A stretch of DNA of 13,661 nt from Pseudomonadales bacterium (lineage in GTDB: Bacteria; Pseudomonadota; Gammaproteobacteria; Pseudomonadales; Moraxellaceae): the NCBI GenBank assembly GCA_013043915.1, contig JABEVH010000003.1, forward strand, positions 1 through 13,661, read 5' to 3'. The translations under genes and the position numbers were made by a program. Below the pieces are notes generated by a model. It saw only the letters and a list, made by a program, of their open reading frames with translations, had not been told where the DNA came from and ran no database searches. Below, in pieces: positions 1 to 7,546 of the stretch (its first letter is position 1; every line of letters begins with the position of its first letter).

Positions 1-383
1 CGTATAGCCTGTTCCTGTAGCCAGGGACTGGACCAGTAGCTTTTTTCAACACGATAGCTATGCAGGAGGTAGATATGTTTTACACCTAAGCCCGCCACCA
101 TTTGCAATAGGCGTCGCAGCATTTTAGGACGAGGCAGGGCCATTATCAGGATAAGGGGCAAGGGCTCAGGGGGGGGCTGGTTACAACATAAGCGCAAGCG
201 ATAGCCGGTTTTCTCTATCGACAAAACCTCAGCCTCACCCATAAGACCACCCAACACCCCTGCTTTTAGCAGAGTGCCCGGCCGGACCGACAGTACCTGC
301 TCAAGATGCTGTGCGCGATAGCCCGCAATAAAAGCCTCATCAGCTCCCAGCAAGTCCTCTTCGGTGAGCAGCAGTAAATTCAC
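1..383 (-). CDS. rsmE: RsmE-family 16S rRNA (uracil-1498-N3) methyltransferase, N-terminal part (cut by left edge)
   Basis: About 127 codons are present, open to the window edge. The protein begins MNLLLLTEEDLLG. An N-terminal RNA-binding (PUA-like) region follows, with AQHLEQVLSVRPGTLLKAG at about residues 24-42. The SPOUT domain starts with LPRPKMLRRLL (about 84-94), then GLGVKHIYLL and the hallmark SYRVEKSYW near 110-118. This matches the shorter RsmE variant with the LPRPKMLRR and RVEKS motifs rather than the E. coli form. RsmE methylates N3 of U1498 in 16S rRNA using S-adenosylmethionine. The start is GTG at 383-381; another GTG two bases upstream (385-383) runs straight into a TGA. The gene starts 3 bases after the hldE stop without a clear Shine-Dalgarno sequence, so translation is probably coupled to hldE. 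A run of eight C on the coding strand (169-176) encodes prolines and keeps the frame open on both sides. Confidence 0.85.
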   Translation of the reverse strand, partial: MNLLLLTEEDLLGADEAFIAGYRAQHLEQVLSVRPGTLLKAGVLGGLMGEAEVLSIEKTGYRLRLCCNQPPPEPLPLILIMALPRPKMLRRLLQMVAGLGVKHIYLLHSYRVEKSYWSSPWLQEQAI

Positions 384-386
384 ACT

Positions 387-1808
387 TCAGCCGCGTATTT
401 TGTCGACGACAGCCGTGGTGGACAGCCCTGCCACTAAGCCTAAGACTTTGACCTCACCGCCATAGGCCTTGACGATCTCAGCCCCCACTACACCTTCAAG
501 GCCGTAATCCCCTCCTTTTACCAGCACATCAGGCTGGATGCGACGCAGCAAGTTCTCCGGCGTATCCTCTTCAAAAGCCACCACCCAGTCCACCGCTTTA
601 AGACCCGCTAGCACAGCCATACGTCGATCAAGAGGATTGATCGGCCGGCCAGGCCCTTTCAGGCGAGCAATGGATGCATCACCATTAACCGCCACGATAA
701 GGCGATCGCCTTCAGCGCGTGCCTGCTGCAGGTAACTCACATGCCCGGCATGCAGGATATCAAAACAACCATTGGTCATAACGACGTGTTCACCTTGCGC
801 ACGCACAGCGGCCACGGCATTCAACAACTGTTCCAGCGTAAGCACACCATCCTCGGGGCGATCCACGGGTGCCATGGCCCGAGTTAACTCTGCTGCACTG
901 ATGGCATAGGTACCCAGTTTACCTACTACCACCCCGGCAGCAATATTGGCCAATGCCACGGCTTGAGGCAGCGGTTCCCCAGCGGCCAGTGCCGCAGCTA
1001 GCACGGAAATCACCGTATCGCCTGCGCCCGTCACATCAAACACTTCACGCGCCTGGGCGGGCAAGTGCATGGCTTGACCATCTCGTTGCAACAGAGTCAT
1101 ACCATGCTCGCTGCGAGTGACCAGCAAAGCGGGCATATCCAGCTGCTCCATCAAGGACTGACCCTTCTCCTGTAACTCCTGCTCGGAATGCACCGTCCCG
1201 ACCACCGCTTCAAATTCCCCCATATTGGGCGTCAACAAGGCAGCCCCATGGTAGCGGGTAAAGTCCTGCCCTTTAGGATCCACCAAGACGGGCACATCTC
1301 CTTCACGGGCCATGGCCATGATGGCGGCATACCCGGCAAGACTGCCCTTGCCATAGTCCGAAATTACCAGGACATCTGCACTCGCAAGCGCCTCACGCAA
1401 GGGATGATGCAATTTCATGGCTTCTTCCGGAGAAAAACCTTGTTCAAAATCCATGCGCAGCAGTTGTTGATGACGGCTCAAAACACGCAACTTGGTAATG
1501 GTAGGTTTGCTTTCAATGCACGAAAATGTACACCCTACCCCTGCTGCGTCGAGTTTCTGCCTGAGAATTTCTGCATTGCTATCCTTCCCCACCAACCCGA
1601 GCAAATTCACTCTTGCCCCCAAAGCTGCCATATTTAAGGCTACGTTGGCAGCTCCTCCCGGGCGATCCTCGATATCCAGCACACGCACCACCGGCACCGG
1701 TGCCTCAGGTGAAATACGAGCCGTTGAACCTGTCCAATAGCGATCCAGCATGACATCACCCACCACCACCACGCGCGCGGATGAAAAATCAGGCATCTGC
1801 AACTTCAT
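387..1808 (-). CDS. hldE: Bifunctional HldE: D-glycero-beta-D-manno-heptose-7-phosphate kinase / heptose-1-phosphate adenylyltransferase
   Basis: Cytoplasmic enzyme that phosphorylates heptose 7-phosphate at C1 and later adenylylates heptose 1-phosphate, giving the ADP-heptose precursor of the LPS inner core. The 473-residue product is close to the 477 of E. coli HldE. The N-terminal PfkB/ribokinase domain shows VVGDVMLDRYW (about 15-25), RPGGAANVA (49-57) and the catalytic signature DVTGAGDT (258-265). The C-terminal cytidylyltransferase-like domain has TNGCFDILHAGH with the HxGH motif at 353-356, and VKGGDYGLEGVVG near 430-442. I place the start at ATG 1808, not at GTG 1814: GGAGG at 1818-1814 sits 5 bases before this ATG and the GTG lies inside that ribosome-binding site. 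MKLQMPDF also lines up with the E. coli start MKVTLPEF. The gene is divergent from lpxL and followed at 3 bases by rsmE. Confidence 0.97.
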   Translation of the reverse strand: MKLQMPDFSSARVVVVGDVMLDRYWTGSTARISPEAPVPVVRVLDIEDRPGGAANVALNMAALGARVNLLGLVGKDSNAEILRQKLDAAGVGCTFSCIESKPTITKLRVLSRHQQLLRMDFEQGFSPEEAMKLHHPLREALASADVLVISDYGKGSLAGYAAIMAMAREGDVPVLVDPKGQDFTRYHGAALLTPNMGEFEAVVGTVHSEQELQEKGQSLMEQLDMPALLVTRSEHGMTLLQRDGQAMHLPAQAREVFDVTGAGDTVISVLAAALAAGEPLPQAVALANIAAGVVVGKLGTYAISAAELTRAMAPVDRPEDGVLTLEQLLNAVAAVRAQGEHVVMTNGCFDILHAGHVSYLQQARAEGDRLIVAVNGDASIARLKGPGRPINPLDRRMAVLAGLKAVDWVVAFEEDTPENLLRRIQPDVLVKGGDYGLEGVVGAEIVKAYGGEVKVLGLVAGLSTTAVVDKIRG

Positions 1809-1810
1809 AT

Positions 1811-1818
1811 TCACCTCC
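1811..1818 (-). promoter_or_regulatory. Ribosome-binding site of hldE that decides its start
   Basis: The minus strand reads GGAGGTGA immediately before AT-ATG. GGAGG to the ATG at 1808 leaves 5 bases. The upstream in-frame GTG (1814-1812) overlaps this motif and cannot be served by it. Confidence 0.85.
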
Positions 1819-1880
1819 AGACAAAGTTCAATGCTAACATATTGTCCTATACGACATCATGACTGGCTGGATCGTGCTCT

Positions 1881-2831
1881 ATGGCTGATACTCCGCTGCC
1901 TAGTTATACTTGGTCGATGCTTGCTCCTGGCTTTTGGCCAGTTTGGCTTGCCCTTGGATTGATGCGGCTTATCGTATTGCTTCCATTCAAGCTGGCCATG
2001 GCCCTGGGTTCGGGTATGGGATGGCTATTCTTTAAACTCGCCAGTTCACGTCGCAACATCGCTAAAATCAACTTGGGCCTTTGTTATCCTGCTCTATGCC
2101 CTGCCGAGCAGGAAGCCTTGTTGCAAAAACATGCCCACGATACCGGCCGCGGCATGATGGAGAGTCTTTTTGCTCTGTGGGCGCGCAAACTACCGTCAAA
2201 CATCGCCCTTACCTGGGAAAATCGTGACCTGCTCGATCAAGCCTTGGCGCGTGGCCAGGGCGTAATTCTGCTCGGTCTTCATATGAACTGCATGGACATG
2301 GTGGGCCGATTGATCAATCCCTGCTACCGCCTGGACTACATGTACCAAACCCATCGCAATGCCCTGCTGGATACCGCTTTGACACGTGCACGCAGGCAGC
2401 ATTATGGTGAAGCGATCGACCGTAAAAACATCAGACATCTGTTACGTCGCCTGCGACAGAACAAGATCATCTGGTACGCCCCCGACCAGGATCATGGCGT
2501 CGATCATGGCGTGTTCTCATGCTTCTTTGGCATACAGGCAGCTACGGTAACAGCGATCAGCCGCCTGGCCCGTCTCAATAATTCTGCCGTGATCCTGATC
2601 AGCTATGTTCGCCATGAAACCACCCCTGGCTATCAAGTACGCTTGACTTCCCCATGCAACTTCCCATGCGGGGAAGATGTTCAGGATGCGCATATCCTCA
2701 ACCAGTTCTATGAACAAGCCATTTCATACAGCCCGTCGCAGTATATGTGGCTGCACCGCAAATTCAAGACCAGGCCACCCGGTGTATCCGAGCGCTACCG
2801 ACGACAGGATGGTTCCCGTTATGGGGATTGA
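1881..2831 (+). CDS. lpxL: LpxL/HtrB-type lipid A late acyltransferase
   Basis: Inner-membrane acyltransferase of the LpxL/LpxM family, which adds a secondary acyl chain from acyl-ACP to the Kdo-lipid A precursor. The 316 residues compare with 306 in E. coli LpxL. A hydrophobic N-terminal anchor covers about residues 16-50. The catalytic HX4D/E motif is HMNCMD (H134, D139). Further family motifs are YMYQTHRNALLD (about 153-164), IIWYAPDQDHG (196-206) and the C-terminal QYMWLHRKFKTRP (287-299), all close to E. coli LpxL (WYAPDHDYG; QYMWLHRRFKTRP). The aligned length supports ATG 1881, although the Shine-Dalgarno sequence there is weak; ATG 1917 (M13) would trim the N-terminus. Its 3' end overlaps the next gene by 11 bases. 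Which acyl chain and acceptor position it uses cannot be read from the sequence, so lpxM is possible. Confidence 0.92.
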   Translation: MADTPLPSYTWSMLAPGFWPVWLALGLMRLIVLLPFKLAMALGSGMGWLFFKLASSRRNIAKINLGLCYPALCPAEQEALLQKHAHDTGRGMMESLFALWARKLPSNIALTWENRDLLDQALARGQGVILLGLHMNCMDMVGRLINPCYRLDYMYQTHRNALLDTALTRARRQHYGEAIDRKNIRHLLRRLRQNKIIWYAPDQDHGVDHGVFSCFFGIQAATVTAISRLARLNNSAVILISYVRHETTPGYQVRLTSPCNFPCGEDVQDAHILNQFYEQAISYSPSQYMWLHRKFKTRPPGVSERYRRQDGSRYGD

Positions 2832-3909
2832 TTTCTCTAAACTGAAGCGAATACTCATCGTAAAACTGCGGCACCACGGCGATGTGCTTTTAATTTCACC
2901 CCTGCCCAGTATACTCCGCTGCCATTATCCCCATCTTGAAGTCGATGTTTTGGTCTATGCCGACACTTCCCCCCTGCTTGAGAACCATCCGGACATCAGC
3001 CACATTCATGTCATCGATCGACGCTGGCGACAAGAGGGACTCATACGGCAGTTACAAGGCGAAACTCATCTACTGAGCACACTTAATTCGCGCCACTATG
3101 ACCTCATGTTGCACCTCACTGAATCTTGGCGAGGAGCCTTCCTAGCACGCTGGTTAAGACCCCGTTATGCGGTGACCGCTGATTATGTGCGTCGTCGTCA
3201 CAGCCGGTGGTGGCGAGGCAGCTTTTCGCATCATTACGCCCAACCTTCACGTCTCAGGCATACCGTGGAAAAACATCTGGATGCCTTAAGAGTTTTAGGG
3301 TTGTACCCTTCTCCCATAGAAAGGCAATTGATCCTTAAACTGACCGATGAGTCTCGACAGCGCGTGCTCGCCCACTTGACGCCACATGGCCTGCAGAACC
3401 GCCCTTTTGTTGTCGTACACCCTACCTCGCGATGGCTGTTCAAATGTTGGCCAACGGCTCACATGGCAGAACTGATCAACCAACTGCAAGAGCGAGGCTG
3501 GCCTGTGGTCCTGACTGCCGGCCCTGATCGTGAAGAAATGGCCATGGTCGCTGCCATACTGCAAGGTTGTACGATGCCACCTAGCCTGAACCTTGCCGGA
3601 CAACTCAGTCTACCTGATCTCGCCGCGCTGATAGCGCAGGCAAGATTGTTCATAGGTGTAGATTCCGCACCCATGCATATGGCTGCCGCATTAAACACAC
3701 CAACCGTAACTCTTTTTGGACCTAGTGGTGATCGCGAATGGGGCCCCTGGATGCCTCCGCATCGTCGGCGTATTCTGACCGCCGATCCTGAGCAGTTTCC
3801 GTGCCGACCTTGTGGCCTGGCCGGATGTGCTGACAGCCGTCGTTCCGATTGCCTGGAAGCCATTCCCGGAACATCGGTATTATCAGCAGCACTTGAGTTG
3901 CTCTCATGA
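2821..3909 (+). CDS. waaQ: Lipopolysaccharide heptosyltransferase III-like (WaaQ/RfaQ), GT9 family
   Basis: Peripheral inner-membrane GT9 glycosyltransferase that adds heptose to the LPS inner core from ADP-heptose. The 362-residue product is near the 344 of E. coli WaaQ. The N-terminal Rossmann domain has ILIVKLRHHGDVLL (11-24), with D21 at the position of the proposed catalytic Asp13 of WaaC. The donor-binding domain has HPTSRWLFKCW (200-210), GVDSAPMHMAAAL (279-291) with D281, LFGPS (298-302) and WGPW (307-310). A Cys cluster near the C-terminus (C328, C331, C336, C344) is typical of the WaaQ subgroup. The open frame extends 48 codons upstream inside lpxL, but family similarity begins at MGIDFSKLKRIL, so ATG 2821 is chosen; ATG 2809 is an alternative. 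The gene overlaps lpxL by 11 bases and the next gene by 4 (ATGA), which indicates translational coupling in one operon. Confidence 0.9.
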   Translation: MGIDFSKLKRILIVKLRHHGDVLLISPLPSILRCHYPHLEVDVLVYADTSPLLENHPDISHIHVIDRRWRQEGLIRQLQGETHLLSTLNSRHYDLMLHLTESWRGAFLARWLRPRYAVTADYVRRRHSRWWRGSFSHHYAQPSRLRHTVEKHLDALRVLGLYPSPIERQLILKLTDESRQRVLAHLTPHGLQNRPFVVVHPTSRWLFKCWPTAHMAELINQLQERGWPVVLTAGPDREEMAMVAAILQGCTMPPSLNLAGQLSLPDLAALIAQARLFIGVDSAPMHMAAALNTPTVTLFGPSGDREWGPWMPPHRRRILTADPEQFPCRPCGLAGCADSRRSDCLEAIPGTSVLSAALELLS

Positions 3910-5027
3910 CTCATATAGCCCTTATTCGTCAACAGTACCGTCCTGATGGCGGAGCTGAACGTTTTGTCAGTCGTGCCCTGAGTGCCCTGGCTGGCCAAGG
4001 CGTAGAACTGAGTTTGATTACACGGCACTGGCAAGGTGACGGACCGTTCAAGGTCATCACCTGTAATCCTGCCATCTTTGGACGGATATCGCGTGAACGC
4101 GGTTTTGCAGAAGCGGCCTCCACGATCTGTAATGAACAAGCCTTTGACCTGGTTCAATCGCATGAGCGGATTCCGGGGTGCAGCCTTTACCGTGCGGGTG
4201 ATGGGGTTCATAGGCACTGGCTAAATTTACGCCGTGAGACCATGACGCCCTGGGCTCGTTGGTGGCAGGAACATAGCCGCTACCATAAGTATGTGCTACA
4301 AGCTGAACAGGCCATGTTTACGGACCCCAGGCTGCGAGCAGTGATCTGTAATTCGCTGATGGTCAAACGGGAGATCATAAAATATTTTCAGGTTTCCCCC
4401 GAAAAACTCCATGTCATATACAGCGGCGTAGATACTGAACTGTTCCACCCGCGTCAAAAGGCGCAGCGCAGCATCTTGCGGGAACAACTGGCCATTCCTC
4501 AGGCTGCTCATCTTTTTTTGTTTGTAGGCTCAGGATTTGAACGCAAGAACCTGGCCACTACCCTAAAAGCCCTGGCTCAGCTACCTCTGGATGTTCATTT
4601 GGCTATTGTCGGCAGAGATAGTCATGGAAGCCGGTATGAGCAGCTTGCACGGCGACTGGACGTCCACCATCGTTGCCATTTTTTTGGGGTGCGACAGGAT
4701 TTACCTGCCCTGTATGGCATGGCTGATGCCTTTGTATTACCAACCCTCTATGACCCCTTTCCTAACGTAATTCTGGAGGCGATGGCCTCAGGACTCCCTA
4801 TACTCACCAGTGAGACTTGTGGTGGGGCTGAGTTGATTCGCAATGGCGCCGGCCTGGTAAGCCCCGCCCGTGACCTCACCAGTCTTGTCGCCAACTGGCG
4901 CCAATTGTGTGATCCCTCTCTTCGGCAAATCTGGGGACAGGAAGCGCGAAGACGCGTGGAGCCCCTGACCCTCTCTGCGATGAGTGATCGACTTATGCAA
5001 TTGTATAATCAACTGTTACTGCCTTAA
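3906..5027 (+). CDS. GT4-family glycosyltransferase, WaaG-like, probably LPS core
   Basis: A 373-residue retaining GT-B glycosyltransferase. The N-terminal acceptor domain begins with RQQYRPDGGAERF (8-20), the Gly-rich loop of the family, and the stretch around SHERIPGCSLYRAGDG (85-100) resembles WaaG. The donor domain has VGSGFERKNL (207-216) with R213/K214 in the usual nucleotide-sugar contact region, then VGRDSHGSRYEQLA, and YDPFPNVILEAMASGLP (282-298). The last is the GT4 EX7E-type motif with D283 in place of the first Glu and E291 as the second. The start overlaps the waaQ stop as ATGA. Position in the LPS operon suggests transfer of a hexose to inner-core heptose, as WaaG does, but the sugar and acceptor cannot be read from the sequence. 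A 10-bp palindrome (AACTCGAGTT) covers the stop region; I see no terminator behind it. Confidence 0.87.
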   Translation: MTHIALIRQQYRPDGGAERFVSRALSALAGQGVELSLITRHWQGDGPFKVITCNPAIFGRISRERGFAEAASTICNEQAFDLVQSHERIPGCSLYRAGDGVHRHWLNLRRETMTPWARWWQEHSRYHKYVLQAEQAMFTDPRLRAVICNSLMVKREIIKYFQVSPEKLHVIYSGVDTELFHPRQKAQRSILREQLAIPQAAHLFLFVGSGFERKNLATTLKALAQLPLDVHLAIVGRDSHGSRYEQLARRLDVHHRCHFFGVRQDLPALYGMADAFVLPTLYDPFPNVILEAMASGLPILTSETCGGAELIRNGAGLVSPARDLTSLVANWRQLCDPSLRQIWGQEARRRVEPLTLSAMSDRLMQLYNQLLLP

Positions 5028-5107
5028 CTCGAGTTCATACCTCCATTCATCATAACCTGCTACCATGTGTCGATGACTCCGTTGTGACTGGTCGTAGGAT
5101 TGTAGGC

Positions 5108-6484
5108 ATGAGATTCAGTGTGGTGTTGCGATACCTTCTTATCTTGCTGTTGACCACCTTATTGGCCGCCTGCGCCATAACCAGTGTTTTTGACCCCTAC
5201 CCCCAGCAAGCTCGCACTTGGCGCAATGACATTAGGTCAGGCAATTATCCTGAAGCACAGGCTTTACTTGATAAAAAGCGACATGATGCCGATGGCATTC
5301 TCTATCTCATGGAAAGAGGCCGTATCGACATGCTGGCGCATGATACTGCCAGCAGCCTGACTGACTTTGCAGACGTCATTGCCCGATGGGAGCAACTCGA
5401 TCAACGCGCGCGAGTTTCTTTAAGTGAATCCGCTGCTGAAGGCGCCAGCCTGCTCACTAATGACAATGCTCTGCCCTATGAAGGGGAAATTTACGAAAAG
5501 GTTTTTGTGCATCAGTACCAAGCCTTAAACTATCTGAGCCAAGGCAGGCCTCAAGATGCCCTGGTCGAAGTTAGACAGGCTGAGTTCATACAGCGGCAAG
5601 CCCTGCTTGCTCATGACAATCAAGTTTATGCCGCCGAAAATAAAGCACGCCGGCAAGGATTTAACCCAGCCAGTTTTAATAATTATTTTAGCGGCATGAA
5701 CATGGCGGCTGGTCGCGTCAAAAACGCTTTCCAAAACGCCTATTGCTTCTATGTTTCAGCCTTGATTTATGAAGCCGAAGGCCAGCTTAATGATGCCTAT
5801 ATCGATGACAAAAAGGCCTTAGAAATCTGGCCGGACAATGACGCGGTCAGGCTGGATGTATTACGATTGGGCAGCATCTTGGGCATGTCTGAAGTCGCCC
5901 ATGATGCAGCTCAAGTTAAAAACCTGATACCCGCTCCACAATATGGCAGTCTGGTTATACTTTTTGAACAGGGCTTTGTCCCTGAAAAAACAGAGATTAA
6001 GCTGCCCATTATCACCAATAACACAACGAACTTTATTGCAGTCCCTTATTACAGCGGACCATTTCCTCTACCGCAACAGATTGACTTTGTCGTCGACGAT
6101 CAATCTTATATCGCCTCACCTATTGTAGATGTTTCTGCATTGGCCGTCAGTTCCCTGAAAGGACATCTACCCGCTTTGCTGGCTCGACAATGGTTACGTT
6201 TATTAAGTAAACAAAAAATGCAACGGGAGTTAAGCAATCAGGCTGGCAGCTTGGGCTCTATCGCAGGTATGATCTACAATCTTGTATCAGAACAGGCCGA
6301 TTTAAGAAGCTGGACCACGTTACCTGCCAGTGCCCAAGTGAGTCGAGTGTGGGCCGCTGCAGGGTTACATACGGTTCAGATAGCGGGGGTCGCTACTCAG
6401 GTTCCTGTACGCGCAGGCCATACCACTATCCTGCAAGTGCTAGATGCTGGTGGTCGCCGATCCATTAGCCAATATTCCCTGTGA
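5108..6484 (+). CDS. COG3014-type outer-membrane lipoprotein with TPR-like region
   Basis: A 458-residue predicted lipoprotein of unknown biochemical function. The start at ATG 5108 has AGGA at 5096-5099, 8 bases upstream, and gives a compact signal MRFSVVLRYLLILLL ending in the lipobox LAAC (C22). The upstream GTG at 5084 would add eight residues and has no better ribosome-binding site. Ala at +2 predicts outer-membrane sorting by the Lol rule. The body is helical, with a TPR-like helix pair at about 206-240 (ALIYEAEGQLNDAYIDDKKA) and a conserved-looking block YEGEIYEKVFVHQYQALNYL at about 124-143. The C-terminal half is beta-rich, with GSLVILFEQGFVPEK near 280-294. From memory these match the COG3014 family, which is often found beside ycfL and lpoB. 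The gene starts about 80 bases after the glycosyltransferase and leads a four-gene lipoprotein operon; no convincing promoter is visible in that gap. Confidence 0.84.
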   Translation: MRFSVVLRYLLILLLTTLLAACAITSVFDPYPQQARTWRNDIRSGNYPEAQALLDKKRHDADGILYLMERGRIDMLAHDTASSLTDFADVIARWEQLDQRARVSLSESAAEGASLLTNDNALPYEGEIYEKVFVHQYQALNYLSQGRPQDALVEVRQAEFIQRQALLAHDNQVYAAENKARRQGFNPASFNNYFSGMNMAAGRVKNAFQNAYCFYVSALIYEAEGQLNDAYIDDKKALEIWPDNDAVRLDVLRLGSILGMSEVAHDAAQVKNLIPAPQYGSLVILFEQGFVPEKTEIKLPIITNNTTNFIAVPYYSGPFPLPQQIDFVVDDQSYIASPIVDVSALAVSSLKGHLPALLARQWLRLLSKQKMQRELSNQAGSLGSIAGMIYNLVSEQADLRSWTTLPASAQVSRVWAAAGLHTVQIAGVATQVPVRAGHTTILQVLDAGGRRSISQYSL

Positions 6485-6501
6485 ACGAACGGAGTTAGAC
6501 T

Positions 6502-6903
6502 GTGAAAAAAATAGGCATGATGATAGCTGTAAGCATGATACTCATGCTGGCTGCATGTACCTCCGGGCTCAATGCTGGAGTTGATTTCAGTACGCAAAAA
6601 TATGCATCACATATTCACTATGACGATCCTGCCATGATGTCTGTGGTCGGCGTGAAAAGCATCGTCGTTGATCGCAGTGAAGGCTTACCACGCGTGCAAG
6701 CTATGCTGATCAACCACTCGCACTTCAGCAAATCGATTCAATATAAAATTAGCTGGGAAGACAGTAGCGGTTTTGTGGTAAATCCAGGCTCACAACCCTG
6801 GACACCTGTACGGTTGCATGGCAAAGAGCAATTACCGGTGCAATCCACGGCCCCTAATGCAGATGCCCAGATATTCAATATTACCGTACGCAAAGCTGAC
6901 TGA
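6502..6903 (+). CDS. ycfL: YcfL-like (DUF1425) small lipoprotein
   Basis: A 133-residue predicted lipoprotein. The GTG start at 6502 has GGAG at 6491-6494 with 7 bases of spacing, only 17 bases after the preceding stop. The signal MKKIGMMIAVSMILM ends in lipobox LAAC with C19. The mature domain has the features I expect of E. coli YcfL: a short N-terminal strand, RVQAMLINHSHFSKSIQYKISW (roughly residues 54-75), a G-x-x-V-N-P-G-S-x-P-W turn, then LHGKEQLPVQSTAPNADA and a final strand INITVRK-like. This is a small all-beta sandwich domain with no catalytic residues in view. In enteric bacteria ycfL lies directly upstream of lpoB, as here, so a supporting role in the LpoB/PBP1b pathway is a reasonable inference, not a demonstrated one. 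Confidence 0.77.
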   Translation: MKKIGMMIAVSMILMLAACTSGLNAGVDFSTQKYASHIHYDDPAMMSVVGVKSIVVDRSEGLPRVQAMLINHSHFSKSIQYKISWEDSSGFVVNPGSQPWTPVRLHGKEQLPVQSTAPNADAQIFNITVRKAD

Positions 6904-6929
6904 TCCTCGCATATTCTGGAGATAAACAG

Positions 6930-7532
6930 ATGTTCATCAAACGCACCGTCATAGCATGTTCAATCATCGCCGCCATGTGCCTGGGTGGCTGTGCAAACCA
7001 AGTACAATATGGGGATGCCAATGGCGTAGAAACTGTCAATACCGACTTTGGTTCCACAGACTTGCAACTGATCGCCAGTCATATGGTCGATTCCTTGCTG
7101 GCATTTCCACCCATTCAGCGCATGACAGCCAGTGGAGTTAGACCCATCTTATTTGTAGACACCATCAAAAACCAGACCATGGAACATATTGATACGAGTG
7201 CCATTACGGACTCCATCATGACCAAACTGCTGGATTCAGGTCAATTCCGGTTTGTGGATATGACCGCCATGGCTGCGCTGCGCAAACAACTAGACTATCA
7301 GCATAACAGTGGCATGGTGGATGAATCTAAGGCTGTCGCCATGGGGCAACAGATAGGTGCTCAATATATGTTGTATGGCAATTTGATGGATATCACCAAA
7401 CAGAACTCATCTGTTCGCGATGTCTTTTACAAATTCACCATGAAAATGACCAACGTACGTACCGGTGAAGTGATCTGGGAAAGCGAAAAACAGATTCGTA
7501 AAGTTCAAAAACGTTCCTGGTTTGGAATGTAA
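6930..7532 (+). CDS. lpoB: LpoB-family outer-membrane lipoprotein, activator of PBP1b-type peptidoglycan synthase
   Basis: LpoB is anchored in the outer membrane and reaches through the peptidoglycan to stimulate the bifunctional synthase PBP1b. The product has 200 residues against 213 in E. coli. The signal ends in lipobox LGGC (C21). The globular domain shows RPILFVDTIKNQT (71-83, E. coli VLLVDSVNNRT), ITDSIMTKLLDSGQFRFVD (92-110), KAVAMGQQIGAQYMLYGNL (134-152) and KMTNVRTGEVIWESEKQI (172-189, E. coli QLMLVQTGEIIWSG). The C-terminus is basic (RKVQKRSWFGM). The ribosome-binding site is GGAG before ATAAACAG-ATG. The linker between the lipid anchor and the folded domain is only about 20-30 residues and lacks the long Pro/Glu-rich tether of the E. 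coli protein. The gene lies 26 bases after the ycfL-like gene. Confidence 0.88.
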   Translation: MFIKRTVIACSIIAAMCLGGCANQVQYGDANGVETVNTDFGSTDLQLIASHMVDSLLAFPPIQRMTASGVRPILFVDTIKNQTMEHIDTSAITDSIMTKLLDSGQFRFVDMTAMAALRKQLDYQHNSGMVDESKAVAMGQQIGAQYMLYGNLMDITKQNSSVRDVFYKFTMKMTNVRTGEVIWESEKQIRKVQKRSWFGM

Positions 7533-7546
7533 TCATGGGGGCCACC

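Noticed and set aside
169..176. Run of eight C on the coding strand of rsmE as a phase-variable tract
   Set aside because: The RsmE frame is open and family-like on both sides, the tract is short, and a tRNA/rRNA-modification gene is an unlikely phase-variation target; the run simply encodes prolines.
1815..1880. Promoter-like sequences (TTCAAT...TATACG; TATGTT) and a small TGTC/GACA inverted repeat in the hldE-lpxL gap
   Set aside because: Matches to -35 and -10 boxes are poor and spacings are off; the repeat has only 4-bp arms. A promoter must lie here or nearby but I cannot place it.
2677..2820. 48-codon upstream extension of the WaaQ-like reading frame
   Set aside because: It lies wholly inside lpxL, and GT9 similarity begins at the ATG at 2821.
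3459..4217. 252-codon minus-strand open frame across waaQ and the GT4 gene
   Set aside because: It opposes two well-supported family members, has no recognisable domain or ribosome-binding site, and looks like an antisense shadow.
5028..5107. Possible promoter (TTCATA and extended -10-like TGCTACCAT) before the lipoprotein operon
   Set aside because: The spacing of 21 bases is too long and no better pair is visible; the operon may also be read from the LPS genes.
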